This document shows, in pieces, positions 6,969-15,810 of a stretch of 64,000 nt of DNA. How positions within the stretch are numbered: the stretch's first letter is position 1; every line of letters starts with the position of its first letter. The stretch covers positions 1 through 64,000 of the IMG/VR virus record IMGVR_UViG_3300045110_000158, one strand, 5' to 3'. Made by a program: the position numbers and the translations under genes. Under the pieces are notes generated by a model. That model had not been told where the DNA came from. It ran no database searches and saw only the letters and a list, made by a program, of their open reading frames with translations. This stretch comes from a virus.

Positions 6969-9312
6969 CCTGCATACCTTTCTCTAGGATGCCCAGCGCC
7001 GTATCCACCAGCTGCGCGTCTGCATTGGCGGTGTTCTTCTGCCCCTGGGCGATGTTCTTGAATGCATCGGATAGTATCTTGCGCAGGTTGGCTTCGAGGA
7101 GCTTCTTCTGCTGATCCTGCTGATCCTGCTGAGCCTGAGCCTGAGACTGCTGGCGCCGGCTCGCTTCGTCCTCGGTCACCAGGATGTCGTCCATGTCCCT
7201 GGCCCTGACCTGAGCTTCGGTGAGCTTGCGCTCGTCGACGTGGATCATCTGCTCGGGCTTGAGCGTCTGCACCAGCGAATCAGCCTGCATGCCGCGAAGC
7301 TCCTTGGCCATGAGGCTGGTCGCGCCACGGGCAACCACGTCGTAGTCGCCATCGGGCGCCTGGTCCGGATTGAACACCCGATTGAACAGCACCATCGAGT
7401 TGATGAGGCTTTGCGTGAAAGTATCGAACGACCGAATGACATCTTTGAAAGGAAGAGCTTGGTCACCACGAAGCATGCTCGCGCCCGCCGCCGTACGTAG
7501 CGGCTCACTTGGCTGCTTCTCCATATCGCCACCCGTCGCCGGACCGACGAACGTCTCACTATCCGCGAACTTCAATCCCAGTTCGACGATCTTCAGGAGA
7601 CTATCGAGGTGGGCGTCGATCTGAACATTGCGCACTGCTGGCCACTGCGCCTCGGGCCCAGAGCCTTCGCGGTACCAAACTTTGTACGCGGCGATGGCGG
7701 ACAAATCCTGATCGAGACGTAACAAGTCAGTGTTGAGTTCCAGGTTAGGGCCGCACACGACGCTCGCGTTATCGAGCAGCATGCGCACAGCGGCAGCGAC
7801 CATCATTTGTGAGTCGCGTATCGCTTGCGGTAGACCAAAGCCGACTGGGCTGGTGTCGTCCTCATCGAACAAGAACGTGTGGATCATCCGCGGTATCGGT
7901 ATCGAAGGCATCTCCTTGGCGAGTTCCTCCCAAGGATTGAGACGCGCACCAATGACGTTGGCGTCGAGCATCCAGATTTCCGCGTCGATGTAATCGGAAA
8001 GCTTGTCCGCAGAAACCTCTACACCGACCTCCTGGAGCAGCGCGCCGTCCACTGAGCCATGCCACACCATGACCTCGTACTTCATCGTCTCCGTTTTCAT
8101 TTCGTTGACGTTGACCTTGACGCCCATCGCCCGCAGCTCCTGTTCGAACTGCTGCGGACGATAATTGCCTACGGGGTAGCGCGTGAGATAGGAGTCGATG
8201 ACGTTCTGGAAAAAGTCAGGTCTTCCTCCTAACTCCTTCACCTGCGTCTTGCTCATGACAAGGCGCACGAAGTAGCCGTCCATGCCCGTCAACGTCTTGG
8301 CGCTCAGATCAGGGTAGAAATCCCAAACCGGGAGAAATTCAAAATAAGGTTTGAAGACTGTCTGCTTGATCGGCTTGACGATCGGCGTCGGTGTGGGCGG
8401 CGCCGCACCATTCATCTTCGGCGCACCGCCGTTCATTTGCTGCGCACCCGATGTGGGTAACCCTTGGCCAGGCACCCGCATTGTAGGTAATCCCGGCTGA
8501 TTAGGTGGACCGGGCGGCCCAGGCTGTGCTGGGGACAACCCTGTGGGTATACCTGCCGGCGGCTGTATCACTTTCCACGTCACGCTCTCCGACTTGCGCA
8601 CAAAGGGTCCACGCAGGACACCAAGGCCATACATAATCCCGGAGCGGATCACTGCACGGTTCAAGGCGACGTAATCCAGAGCTTGGTGCCCGCCTAACTC
8701 CTGCAACTGGTCGTCGATTAGCCGACCTAATTTATCGGCGCGCAAATCAGCGTAACGCTCAAGTGCCGTCATCACATAGCCGTTGAAGGCGAACGAATCA
8801 GATGGGTCAGGTGAGGGCACACCCGCCATCTGATCCTTCTCTTGAGCCAGCTGGATTGCCTCCCGAACTTCTTTGACAGTGATATCCGGCCACGGCGACG
8901 CATGGATTTCCCAGTTGCGCTCGTTGCCCTGGAACATCAGGTTCATGATTCGCGCGAGCACGCTAATGCACTTTGTTCTTGTGATCTTGGGGTACGCCTT
9001 GGACCGATTGGGCGACATCGCCTTCTCGACCTCGGGATCGTAGATGCCAAGATACTGGCGCTGGTTCGCCAACCACCGCAGCTCGACGATGCGGCGATCG
9101 CTGACGTACTGCATGAATATCTGATTGAAGCGCTGACCTAACGTGCGAAGCACTTCAGAGGAAATCTTCTTGACCGGTGCGTCAGACCCAGGAGGAACAG
9201 ACTTATCCTTGCCGGGAGCAGGCGTAGGAATATCAAGAGCCGGCGGCTTGAGAGCCGGATCAGGATATGCCTTCGCCGTATTCAGCGGCGTCCCTGAAGT
9301 CTCGATCGGCAT
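6778..9312 (-). CDS. Portal protein, 844 aa
   Basis: The dodecameric portal forms the DNA entry/exit vertex and the site of terminase docking. Evidence is context (directly after the large terminase and before scaffold and capsid) plus portal-type features: an N-terminal helical part with RFNQIFMQYVSDRRIVELRW, a wing/stem-like region with DSFAFNGYVMTALERYADLR, and a C-terminal Gln-rich coiled coil (DEASRRQQSQAQAQQDQQDQ). The length is at the upper end for short-tailed phages. There are two Pro/Gly-rich inserts, at about residues 255-310 and in the last 60 residues; the latter shares DNA with another gene. Confidence 0.85.
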   Translation of the reverse strand: MPIETSGTPLNTAKAYPDPALKPPALDIPTPAPGKDKSVPPGSDAPVKKISSEVLRTLGQRFNQIFMQYVSDRRIVELRWLANQRQYLGIYDPEVEKAMSPNRSKAYPKITRTKCISVLARIMNLMFQGNERNWEIHASPWPDITVKEVREAIQLAQEKDQMAGVPSPDPSDSFAFNGYVMTALERYADLRADKLGRLIDDQLQELGGHQALDYVALNRAVIRSGIMYGLGVLRGPFVRKSESVTWKVIQPPAGIPTGLSPAQPGPPGPPNQPGLPTMRVPGQGLPTSGAQQMNGGAPKMNGAAPPTPTPIVKPIKQTVFKPYFEFLPVWDFYPDLSAKTLTGMDGYFVRLVMSKTQVKELGGRPDFFQNVIDSYLTRYPVGNYRPQQFEQELRAMGVKVNVNEMKTETMKYEVMVWHGSVDGALLQEVGVEVSADKLSDYIDAEIWMLDANVIGARLNPWEELAKEMPSIPIPRMIHTFLFDEDDTSPVGFGLPQAIRDSQMMVAAAVRMLLDNASVVCGPNLELNTDLLRLDQDLSAIAAYKVWYREGSGPEAQWPAVRNVQIDAHLDSLLKIVELGLKFADSETFVGPATGGDMEKQPSEPLRTAAGASMLRGDQALPFKDVIRSFDTFTQSLINSMVLFNRVFNPDQAPDGDYDVVARGATSLMAKELRGMQADSLVQTLKPEQMIHVDERKLTEAQVRARDMDDILVTEDEASRRQQSQAQAQQDQQDQQKKLLEANLRKILSDAFKNIAQGQKNTANADAQLVDTALGILEKGMQDELTGPAAAGASPAPTPQGPPAGGGLAAALAAGALGPGAGGPAPAPVGPPGPMPEPPSQGVPQ

Positions 9313-9321
9313 TCTATCTAC

Positions 9322-10878
9322 CTATCGCACATGGTAGCTGTTGCGATCCGGTTGGCGCAGCCATGGCGCACCCTGGCGCTTCGCAGCGAGGCTGCCCGCG
9401 GGTAGACGATAACGTGTCTCGCGCTGGCGGTCACGATGGAAGAACCGGCACATATAGCCAAATGCGTCGCCGGGATGGGAGTAGGGGTTCTTGTCCGGCT
9501 CGTACCCGCGCAGCGTCTCGCGCTTGAGATCGGCGGCGTACCTCCAACCCCCCTTGAGCGCACGGATCAGCATCTGACAGGAAGGGTCAATCTGCAGGGC
9601 CGGGCGACCCTCGATGAGCTGTGAGGTGTAATAGTCGATGGCGTCCAGGCGCAATGGAAAGCGATTGTTGGTCTCCACGTCCACGTCGTAGTGCTGGCGG
9701 AAAACCTTCACCACCGTGCGCTCGTCGGTCTGCGTTCGAGACGACGCCGCCGGGTCAGCCGCAACAATGATGTTCGAGACCTGCGGGAACCGGTTTCGCA
9801 GCAGCGGCTGAAGTCGTTCCTTGATAAGACGTTCGGCCCCCATGCCCTCCTGAGTCAGCTCCGCGAAGACTCTAATGCGTCCGTCGTAGTCCTGCTGCCC
9901 GAGGATCATGGCCGAGCCGGTGATCCCCGGATCGAGGCCAACGATCAGCGGGAAATAAGGATTAGGAATCAAAGTATTGGGAAGGGCAACGTGGAGGTCG
10001 GCGCGAAACCCGGGAACTACTGCTTTGCCGGCGATCGAGAAGCCCCACTCGGCGTCGACGAACTGCCGGACCCAGATTTCACTCTTACCGGCGATCGCGT
10101 CGAGGTAATACTGTTTGCCACCAGGAAGGTTCTCCAGGTTCTCGGCGTCGGGCGATAGCCCTCCGGGCTGGTGGTAGTAGGACGCAATTGGTTCCATGGA
10201 CGTCTGGGAGGGATCGGCGCCGATCCACATCGCCACGGCACCGATCTGATCCGGAACTTGTTGGGGCGACGGGGCACCCGGCGGACGTCGGTATCTGCGA
10301 ACAGCAGGACCGTGCAAATAATCGTACCACCACACGTCCTCCGTACCAGGGTTCGAGCTACCCCACATCCCCCAGATCGTGACAGGGGTCCCATCCGGTT
10401 GGCGGTAACGACCTAGCCGAGCGCTGAGCGCGTCGACGATCGCCTTCGGGATTTCCACGAACTCGTCAATAATAGCGAAGTTGATCTCAAGAGAAAGGAC
10501 GCGCCGCACGTCGTCGGGAGTGTCGAGCGGCCGGAACAGCACGGTGCACTCGACGTCCCCGTAACGAAGTACGAATATCTTGTCGGTCGCGCTCCACTGC
10601 CCTGCGACGCCGTCTTTGAACCAGTACTCCCATGACGCGAGCGTGGTGTCCTTGAGCATCGGCAGAGTGTTACGGACGATGACGGCCTTAGTCCGTTTGA
10701 TCCCGTCAGGAGACGGAGCCTGCTTCATCGCCATGAAGATGAGCTTGAAGAACAACGCAGTGGTCTTGGCGGAGCCCACAGGCCCCACGATCCAGTCATA
10801 GAACAAGCCCTGATCGCGATAGTCGCGAATGAACGCCCGCACCGTAGGCGAGGGTCGATAGTCGATTATGCTGGGCAT
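9322..10878 (-). CDS. terL: Terminase large subunit
   Basis: 518 residues. The ATPase half has a Walker A-like loop VGPVGSAKTT (residues 31-40) and Walker B AIIDEF with the Asp-Glu pair at 138-139. The nuclease half has an RNase H-like first motif IVGLDPGITGSAM (Asp316), a later IIVAADPAASSRTQTDE, and a C-terminal HPGDAFGYMCRF acidic motif. It pumps DNA into the prohead and cuts it, working with the small terminase and the portal encoded next. ATG 10878 follows the preceding stop by one base, so translation is coupled. Confidence is high. Confidence 0.93.
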   Translation of the reverse strand: MPSIIDYRPSPTVRAFIRDYRDQGLFYDWIVGPVGSAKTTALFFKLIFMAMKQAPSPDGIKRTKAVIVRNTLPMLKDTTLASWEYWFKDGVAGQWSATDKIFVLRYGDVECTVLFRPLDTPDDVRRVLSLEINFAIIDEFVEIPKAIVDALSARLGRYRQPDGTPVTIWGMWGSSNPGTEDVWWYDYLHGPAVRRYRRPPGAPSPQQVPDQIGAVAMWIGADPSQTSMEPIASYYHQPGGLSPDAENLENLPGGKQYYLDAIAGKSEIWVRQFVDAEWGFSIAGKAVVPGFRADLHVALPNTLIPNPYFPLIVGLDPGITGSAMILGQQDYDGRIRVFAELTQEGMGAERLIKERLQPLLRNRFPQVSNIIVAADPAASSRTQTDERTVVKVFRQHYDVDVETNNRFPLRLDAIDYYTSQLIEGRPALQIDPSCQMLIRALKGGWRYAADLKRETLRGYEPDKNPYSHPGDAFGYMCRFFHRDRQRETRYRLPAGSLAAKRQGAPWLRQPDRNSYHVR

Positions 10879-10879
10879 C

Positions 10880-11104
10880 TCATGACTTCTTCTCGGCGCA
10901 AGCCGCCATCGCTTTTTCCGTCATCCGCTCCCAAAGTTCCTGGTTCGCAATAAAACGATCACTTTGTTTGACTTGCAGATACGTCGTCATGCCGATGTAG
11001 AACAAGTTGAAAACCACCAGTGCCAGGATCACCGGTGTCGAGGCTAGGCTCTGGATCAGCGTGCGTGCTGTACCGCCCGCCTCTTCGGTCATGCCTGGGT
11101 TCAT
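10880..11104 (-). CDS. Small single-pass membrane protein, 74 aa
   Basis: The start is taken at ATG 11104, which overlaps the preceding stop (TAATG); the longer frame would lie inside the upstream gene. One hydrophobic segment (TPVILALVVFNLFYIGM, about residues 22-40) is followed by a charged helix RFIANQELWERMTEKAM. It resembles the N-terminal part of the 154-residue protein at 13800-14264, with the same order of membrane helix then Phe/Gln/Trp-containing helix. Placed just before the large terminase, it could be a holin or other lysis/ejection membrane protein, but this is not proven. Confidence 0.7.
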   Translation of the reverse strand: MNPGMTEEAGGTARTLIQSLASTPVILALVVFNLFYIGMTTYLQVKQSDRFIANQELWERMTEKAMAACAEKKS

Positions 11105-11298
11105 TAGTCGTCGATGCCCTTGGACGCTGGCGTCTTGTGGAACTCGGAGCGGGTAGCGTCGACACGGGCATCGCGCTCCTCGAACTCCTTGTCGAACTCG
11201 TTGAGATCGCCCGAATAGCAGGGATCGTATTCGCCACCTTGCGGGCAATAGCCGTTGTCTTCAGGAGTTGTCGCGGTCGGGATTTTTGGAGCTGCCAT
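11104..11298 (-). CDS. Hypothetical acidic late protein, 64 aa
   Basis: Short charged protein with CPQGGEYDPCYSGDLNEFDK and a helical EERDARVDATRSEF segment. It is preceded by a GGAG site 6 bases before ATG 11298 and coupled to the downstream membrane protein by a one-base stop/start overlap. The two Cys residues nine apart could bind metal or form a disulphide. The family is unknown. Confidence 0.65.
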   Translation of the reverse strand: MAAPKIPTATTPEDNGYCPQGGEYDPCYSGDLNEFDKEFEERDARVDATRSEFHKTPASKGIDD

Positions 11299-11358
11299 TT
11301 TGTTCTCCTGTTTTAATGTATTATGGATTCTACGTTTGTTCAGCTTCCGCCTTTGTTC

Positions 11359-11535
11359 TTACTTCTTCGCTGGAGGCGCGCCTTTGCGCAAGGGAAGCTT
11401 GGCGAGATCGGCCTTGCTCTTTTTCTTATCCGCCTCGATGAAGTCTTTACCGACACTCGGCGGGATGCCCAAGGTGGATTTTCCCGCTTTGGCAGCGAAC
11501 ATGGCGCCGCGTTGTTTCTTGCTTTCGCTGGGCAT
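11359..11535 (-). CDS. Small basic protein, 58 aa (DUF3008-like)
   Basis: On the minus strand from ATG 11535, translating to [20 protein letters not shown] and ending in Lys/Pro-rich [12 protein letters not shown]. The opening pattern, MPxxSKxQRxxM followed by an Ala/Gly/Lys turn and a helix, is that of the small phage proteins annotated DUF3008. The start overlaps the previous stop (ATGA). It is basic, so nucleic acid binding or packaging help is possible, but no function is established. Confidence 0.7.
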   Translation of the reverse strand: MPSESKKQRGAMFAAKAGKSTLGIPPSVGKDFIEADKKKSKADLAKLPLRKGAPPAKK

Positions 11536-11729
11536 CAGTGCAGCCTCTTTATTTGTGTGAGTCTACCCTCCGACGCGCACGCGGTCAGCATGCCGCCGTT
11601 GAGCATCGGGCACAGCACGAACATCGCCTGTTCGATATCATCGGTCAGCATGCTCTCGTCGTCGACCATCTGGAACACGACCAGCGTGCCGTAGTCCGGG
11701 TGCTCGAAGATGATCGGTGCATAGGTCAT
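11535..11729 (-). CDS. Hypothetical late protein, 64 aa
   Basis: [20 protein letters not shown], then acidic residues and a Met/Cys-containing end. The N-terminal half looks like two beta strands with a turn. It is coupled on both sides: its ATG overlaps the fibre gene's stop and its stop overlaps the next ATG. I do not recognise the family. Confidence 0.65.
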   Translation of the reverse strand: MTYAPIIFEHPDYGTLVVFQMVDDESMLTDDIEQAMFVLCPMLNGGMLTACASEGRLTQIKRLH

Positions 11730-13540
11730 CGCACTCGTCTTGCCGAGATGTAGCCGGTCGCCGTCGTCGCCGGCCCGAGCGCCACCAGGAACACTGTCGT
11801 GTTAACACTAACATTGAACCGGCACAGGCTGGTGTTGAAGTTCTGCGCCGCCTTGCCGTAGGTCAATGACTGATCGAACAGCGTACCAATGCCGGCCGCC
11901 AGTTGTGCGGGCGTCGGCAACGTGTTCGAGGTGTTGCTGACTGCCACGGCATAGCGCGTTCCGGCCGTAGCCGGCGACACGAAGTTGACGTTGCCGCCCA
12001 CGGTCCAGTCACCGGGCGTCAGCACGAGCTGCCCGATGTTGATGGGCGTGTTGAGCGTGAGGTTTACTGCTGTGGTGATCTGGGCTGACAACTGCTCGCC
12101 GACGTTGCCGGCGGCGGCGTTAGAACCGTCGGTCACTCCCTTGATCGGCGCACGGCTCGTGTCGGTCGGGTGGACGTGATCGCCGCGCGCCCAGCTCGAA
12201 CTGGTGCCCGCGGCTGCGTTGCCATCCATCGCAGGGATGGCAGCGGAGCCGACCGGCACGGCGCCGCCCGTGATGTATCCAGCCGGATTACTGGCGTCGT
12301 ACTTTGTTGGATCGTGCGGGACAAAGATGAGATTGTCGGAGCCGAGAACAGCCTGATTGCCGACGTTGGCGCTGACCGAGCTTGGTCCGGCGGGGCCCGT
12401 GGGCCCGGGAGGGCCCGCCTGTCCTGGCGCGCCTACGATGCCCTGCGGTCCCTGCGGTCCCTGCTGGCCTGCGGGACCTGGGGCGCCTTGCGGTCCTTGT
12501 GGGCCTGCAGAGCCCTGATCGCCTACTGCTCCCGCCGGGCCCGCTGGACCAGGGCTACCATCCTGTCCAGCCGCTCCGGGGACACCATCTTGGCCAGCTG
12601 GTCCAGGTGAGCCTGCTGGACCTGCTGGTCCGACATCACCGGCGGGGCCGGGAACTCCAGGTGAGCCGGCTGGGCCCGGGGGACCAGCATCTCCCGGTGA
12701 GCCAGCGGGGCCAATGGGGCCAGGGGGGCCAATCTCTCCCGCGGGGCCTGCTGGGCCAGCTGGGCCAGCCTCTCCTGCCGGGCCTGCCTCTCCTTGAGAA
12801 CCTGCCTGTCCTGCTGGGCCAGCCGCTCCATCCGCTCCTGCGGGTCCGGGCGTGCCGGGCGTTCCGGCCGGGCCAGTCTGGCCTGGCGGTCCGGGCGGTC
12901 CGGGTGGTCCACCTGGCGCTCCATCTGCTCCTGCGGGGCCGGTCGCTCCGGGTGGCCCCTCGGGGCCGGCCGGGCCGGGCGCTCCGTCTGCGCCGGGCGC
13001 GCCCACTTCACCAGGTAGACCGGGCACACCGGGTGTTCCTGCAGGGCCGGATTGTCCTTGAGGTCCTGCGGGTCCCGCGGGGCCGGGAGGACCATCTTGC
13101 CCTGGACTACCTTGGGGGCCTTCTGGCCCCACGGGACCACTATCTCCACCCACTCCGGGTGGGCCGGGAGGGCCGGCGGGGCCTGGAGGTCCTTCTGGAC
13201 CTGGTGGGCCAACTGTTCCACCTCCTGAGGAGAGTGCGGACCAGGAAGCACTTTGTCGTCCATAAATCTCTCCATCGGTTGGAGCTTCCGGGATGCCTCC
13301 ACCTCCGGCGCCGCCGCTTCCTGCGGGGGTGTCGCTGAAAACCCAGCGGGTCTTTTCACGCTTTGGGTCTGGATAGACAGCAACCAATGACCAGCCTTGC
13401 TGACCCTCGACGTTGAGGTCCGCTTCCGAACCACTCGGTTCACTGGGAGCCCACGGGTGGTCCACTACTCTGTAGTTTACAGGCCCGCTTTGCGGGGTTG
13501 GCTTGGGCTTGTCGGGCTTGCTGGTGGGTGTGTCACTCAT
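11726..13540 (-). CDS. Collagen-like tail fibre / virion fibre
   Basis: 604 residues in three parts. Residues about 20-70 are a small domain ([13 protein letters not shown], then [20 protein letters not shown]), DUF4177-like, also found alone in the next gene upstream. Residues about 111-382 are Gly-X-Y collagen repeats, roughly 90 triplets rich in Pro and Ala, with one visible break (GAPGGPPG). The remaining 220 residues include [16 protein letters not shown], a motif common in phage tail fibres, and an all-beta C-terminal knob. It is likely a trimeric fibre on the virion. The repeats give several long antisense shadow frames. Confidence 0.85.
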   Translation of the reverse strand: MSDTPTSKPDKPKPTPQSGPVNYRVVDHPWAPSEPSGSEADLNVEGQQGWSLVAVYPDPKREKTRWVFSDTPAGSGGAGGGGIPEAPTDGEIYGRQSASWSALSSGGGTVGPPGPEGPPGPAGPPGPPGVGGDSGPVGPEGPQGSPGQDGPPGPAGPAGPQGQSGPAGTPGVPGLPGEVGAPGADGAPGPAGPEGPPGATGPAGADGAPGGPPGPPGPPGQTGPAGTPGTPGPAGADGAAGPAGQAGSQGEAGPAGEAGPAGPAGPAGEIGPPGPIGPAGSPGDAGPPGPAGSPGVPGPAGDVGPAGPAGSPGPAGQDGVPGAAGQDGSPGPAGPAGAVGDQGSAGPQGPQGAPGPAGQQGPQGPQGIVGAPGQAGPPGPTGPAGPSSVSANVGNQAVLGSDNLIFVPHDPTKYDASNPAGYITGGAVPVGSAAIPAMDGNAAAGTSSSWARGDHVHPTDTSRAPIKGVTDGSNAAAGNVGEQLSAQITTAVNLTLNTPINIGQLVLTPGDWTVGGNVNFVSPATAGTRYAVAVSNTSNTLPTPAQLAAGIGTLFDQSLTYGKAAQNFNTSLCRFNVSVNTTVFLVALGPATTATGYISARRVR

Positions 13541-13803
13541 CGGCTGAAAATCCAGCGGGTCTTTTCGCGCTGCGGGTCCGGATAGATGGCAAGCAACCGC
13601 CAGCCATCCTGGCCGATCTCGGTCAGCGCCGCTTCGGTATTGTCAGGTTCCATAGGGGACCATGGGTGGTCGACCACCTTGTATTCGACTGGCGCGCCAA
13701 CGCTGCGCACCTCGGCGTGCGCGCGCGGGGATGAAGACATCGAGACGCTCGCTGACGATGAGGCTGATACCGATACTTGCCGATTGCCAGGTGTGTCGGT
13801 CAC
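13537..13803 (-). CDS. DUF4177-like small protein, paralogue of the collagen-fibre N-domain
   Basis: 88 residues from GTG 13803, overlapping the preceding stop (GTGA). A Ser-rich N-terminus is followed by [19 protein letters not shown] and [20 protein letters not shown], nearly the same as residues 20-70 of the next protein. It looks like a partial duplication in which one copy was fused to the collagen fibre. It may co-assemble with the fibre or serve as its attachment adaptor; this is inference. Confidence 0.75.
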   Translation of the reverse strand: MTDTPGNRQVSVSASSSASVSMSSSPRAHAEVRSVGAPVEYKVVDHPWSPMEPDNTEAALTEIGQDGWRLLAIYPDPQREKTRWIFSR

Positions 13804-14264
13804 TTGGGCTCCTCGGGCTTGGGGTTAGTCTGCGGTGACGTCGGCGGCGCCGGCTCTTCGGGCTTCGCTTCAGGCTTGAGGTCCAGCGGCGCAGGAGGCT
13901 CCAGCGGCCAGAACCGCAGCGGCGTGATCTTTGGAAAGGAGAACGGCGGCCAGTTCTGAGGCTGTACCCGCGGCGGCAGCTGAAGGAGCTTGATCGCGTC
14001 TTCGGGCAGGATGCAATGCATGGTCTTCTCGGTCAGGAGCTGCTGGTCCTTGACCACGACGGCCCACTGCTTGAAGACGTTATCCTGCGCCACGAAGAGT
14101 TCTTTGACTGTCTTCTCGGCGCGGCTTGCAATGATCGACACATAATAAAAAAGGAAGATCAGAAACGCGATGTTGAGGACGATGTTGGCTAGCGCCAGCG
14201 GGTTGGCGCGCAGCGCGTCGACCACGCCACCGGCAGTCTTGACGCCTTCTTCGAGGACACCCAT
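13800..14264 (-). CDS. Membrane protein with Pro-rich tail, 154 aa (holin/spanin-like candidate)
   Basis: Residues about 25-45 form a membrane helix (LANIVLNIAFLIFLFYYVSI). A helical segment follows (RAEKTVKELFVAQDNVFKQW), then a Pro/Lys/Glu-rich C-terminal third. A GGAGG site precedes ATG 14264. The helix-plus-periplasmic-helix part resembles the 74-residue protein at 10880-11104. The single membrane helix and extended Pro-rich tail are compatible with an inner-membrane spanin or class III holin, but there is no specific signature. Confidence 0.65.
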   Translation of the reverse strand: MGVLEEGVKTAGGVVDALRANPLALANIVLNIAFLIFLFYYVSIIASRAEKTVKELFVAQDNVFKQWAVVVKDQQLLTEKTMHCILPEDAIKLLQLPPRVQPQNWPPFSFPKITPLRFWPLEPPAPLDLKPEAKPEEPAPPTSPQTNPKPEEPK

Positions 14265-14303
14265 CGCAGACCTCCATCTGCTCAGGGTATACCATGATTG
14301 CGT

Positions 14304-14759
14304 TTAGTCACCCAGGTGCAGGTTGATCGTCAGCCCGGCAACCGCCAGCGCCGATGCTTGGGCGTTGGCCCGCGCCTTCTGCTCGACGCTGGCGTCCAGT
14401 CCGGCGCAGCGAACCGTGAACATGATCAGCTGCGCCTTCACTGACGCGGAGACCTGATCCAGGGGTTTGTGGATCAGCGCCCAGGAGGTCTTGAGCAGCT
14501 CCTCGCTTTGGGCGCGCGCCTTGAGCTTGAAGCTGGCGCCGTCTTCCTTGAGGGTCTCGGTGGCTTCGAGCACGGCGCGGCGGAACGCCGGGTCGGCCTT
14601 GAGGCGACCGTACTCGAACTTGTCGATGCCGTAGGCGGCGCAGATATCCCTGACGGGCTGCTGCGCGAGCGCGAGTTCCAGCGGCAAAGAAGGCGGCCAA
14701 CCCAAGGAAGCGGGATCGGCCGTGAGGTCCATGAACTGAGCAGGGAGGTTAGCGCTCAT
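14304..14759 (-). CDS. Terminase small subunit-like protein
   Basis: Start placed at ATG 14759 (MSANLPAQFMDLTADPASLGW); an alternative ATG at 14822 has an AAGG 6 bases upstream and would add 21 residues. The sequence has a helix-turn-helix-like N-domain (VRDICAAYGIDKFEYGRL, ADPAFRRAVLEATETL) and a long helical part (FKLKARAQSEELLKTSWALI), the layout of small terminase or TerS-like proteins of short-tailed phages. It is the first late gene, upstream of portal and large terminase. It would recognise the packaging site. Sequence-based certainty is moderate. Confidence 0.6.
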   Translation of the reverse strand: MSANLPAQFMDLTADPASLGWPPSLPLELALAQQPVRDICAAYGIDKFEYGRLKADPAFRRAVLEATETLKEDGASFKLKARAQSEELLKTSWALIHKPLDQVSASVKAQLIMFTVRCAGLDASVEQKARANAQASALAVAGLTINLHLGD

Positions 14760-14840
14760 GCGGTGATTTATAGCACGCTTCGTTTTGATGGGTAGACACC
14801 CACAAAAATCTTTTCCCGGCATTTGGCCTTGCAGTGTAAG

Positions 14841-14858
14841 CTATATACTGGTGTATAG
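14841..14858. promoter_or_regulatory. Imperfect 18-bp dyad upstream of the late operon
   Basis: CTATATAC-TG-GTGTATAG has 8-base arms with one mismatch. It lies about 20 bases upstream of the alternative start (14822) and 82 bases upstream of the preferred start of the small terminase gene, in the only sizeable gap before the leftward late genes. I found no clear sigma70 -35/-10 pair for the minus strand here, so late transcription may depend on an activator binding this site or another. Confidence 0.35.
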
Positions 14859-14992
14859 GATGATTTAGGGGATTTTCAGGAAAAATATCTGGGCGATGGG
14901 CAAAGGCCCGCAGGCACCCGCGAGCGATCCCCTTGGTGCCCTTGCTCTGCCAGATAAGAATTACTCCATAGGCTAGGGGTAGAGCGGGATGA

Positions 14993-15013
14993 GGTGTAAC
15001 ATCGTGTAACACC
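14993..15013. promoter_or_regulatory. Dispersed 21-bp dyad, copy 1 (one-base variant)
   Basis: GGTGTAACA-TCG-TGTAACACC. It differs from the consensus half-site GGTGTTACA at one base. It ends 5 bases before the -35 box of the promoter at 15019, a position suited to an activator or to a repressor that blocks the -35. Confidence 0.7.
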
Positions 15014-15018
15014 TCGAT

Positions 15019-15047
15019 TTGACACAAGCTATGCACCATGCTATTGT
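15019..15047 (+). promoter_or_regulatory. Sigma70-like promoter for the first plus-strand gene
   Basis: TTGACA, 17-base spacer, TATTGT. The predicted start is about 50 bases before ATG 15105. The 21-bp dyad lies directly upstream. This is probably an early promoter used by host RNA polymerase. Confidence 0.7.
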
Positions 15048-15104
15048 TTGATTGCTGGCACGGAATGCCAGTGCAACAGCCCTGTAGGGCAGAAAGAGTG
15101 ACTT

Positions 15105-15764
15105 ATGACAAACGTTCAATCGATCGTGACTCCCGCGACCAATGGCGCAATCCATGCCAAGACCAATGGCAAGGCTAAGGCCAAGGCCAACGGCTCGACA
15201 TCGCTAACGCCAGCCCAAGCTATCGACATTGCCTTTGAGTATGGGCAGACCATGGCAGGGCAGGACGGCGCCTTGACTAGTGCCTTCGCCACGTTCAAGG
15301 CGAACGATAAGGTAATCGCTGATATGGTCCAAGCTTTGACGGAAGGTTACTTTGTCCGGAAGCTTAGCTATGACCGGGATGAGGCAAAGCGGGTTATTGG
15401 CTTGAAAAAGTACAATCAACTCAACCCTGCTAAGAATACCGATGACAACCGGACGGCGGAGCAAGAACGGGTTATGACGGCCGTTCGCGTCCTAGTCTCC
15501 CGTGCCAAGCGCATGGCAGGGATCACGGAAGCCAAGGCGGACACGGCCGTCAAGGCGGAGCAAGTCAAGGCGGAGAAAGAGGCGCACGAACAGCGCTTGA
15601 TCAAGGCCGATGAGATCATCAATCCTCCGGACGACGTCGACGCTTTCGACGCTCTCAACCGGATGGTGCTTTCGATGAAAGCAATCCAGAAAAAGTATGC
15701 CGCAAAGCTTGTCGGGGATCGCGGCTCGGAATGGCGCGATTGGCTCGCCAACGCTCCGCGCTAA
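15105..15764 (+). CDS. Unknown early protein, 219 aa
   Basis: First gene of the plus-strand arm, with its own promoter and a strong terminator right after it, so it forms a single-gene unit. The first 35 residues are Ala/Lys/Asn-rich (KTNGKAKAKANGS); the rest is helical and charged, with LTPAQAIDIAFEYGQTM and a Lys/Glu-rich middle (AKADTAVKAEQVKAEKEAHE). No known domain is recognised. High lysine content, a single-gene unit and the first position are typical of immediate-early host-takeover or DNA-binding proteins; this is inference. It lies next to the proposed origin. Confidence 0.75.
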   Translation: MTNVQSIVTPATNGAIHAKTNGKAKAKANGSTSLTPAQAIDIAFEYGQTMAGQDGALTSAFATFKANDKVIADMVQALTEGYFVRKLSYDRDEAKRVIGLKKYNQLNPAKNTDDNRTAEQERVMTAVRVLVSRAKRMAGITEAKADTAVKAEQVKAEKEAHEQRLIKADEIINPPDDVDAFDALNRMVLSMKAIQKKYAAKLVGDRGSEWRDWLANAPR

Positions 15765-15782
15765 GCCTAGCCTAGCCTACTG

Positions 15783-15810
15783 CCCCGCGGCGAAAGCCGC
15801 GGGGTTTTTT
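15783..15810 (+). terminator. Rho-independent terminator
   Basis: Perfect 9-bp GC stem CCCCGCGGC / GCCGCGGGG closed by a GAAA tetraloop and followed by six T. It lies 19 bases after the stop of the 219-residue gene. It isolates that gene from the gene-free region downstream. Confidence 0.95.

Noticed and set aside
12380-13230. Repetitive DNA that could be mistaken for a CRISPR array or minisatellite
   Set aside because: The repeats are degenerate 9-base Gly-X-Y codons in one frame with no constant repeat or unique spacer; it is collagen coding sequence.
11903-13338. Long plus-strand open frames across the collagen gene
   Set aside because: They are antisense shadows caused by Gly/Pro-rich codons; no ribosome binding sites and Arg/Ser-rich nonsense composition.
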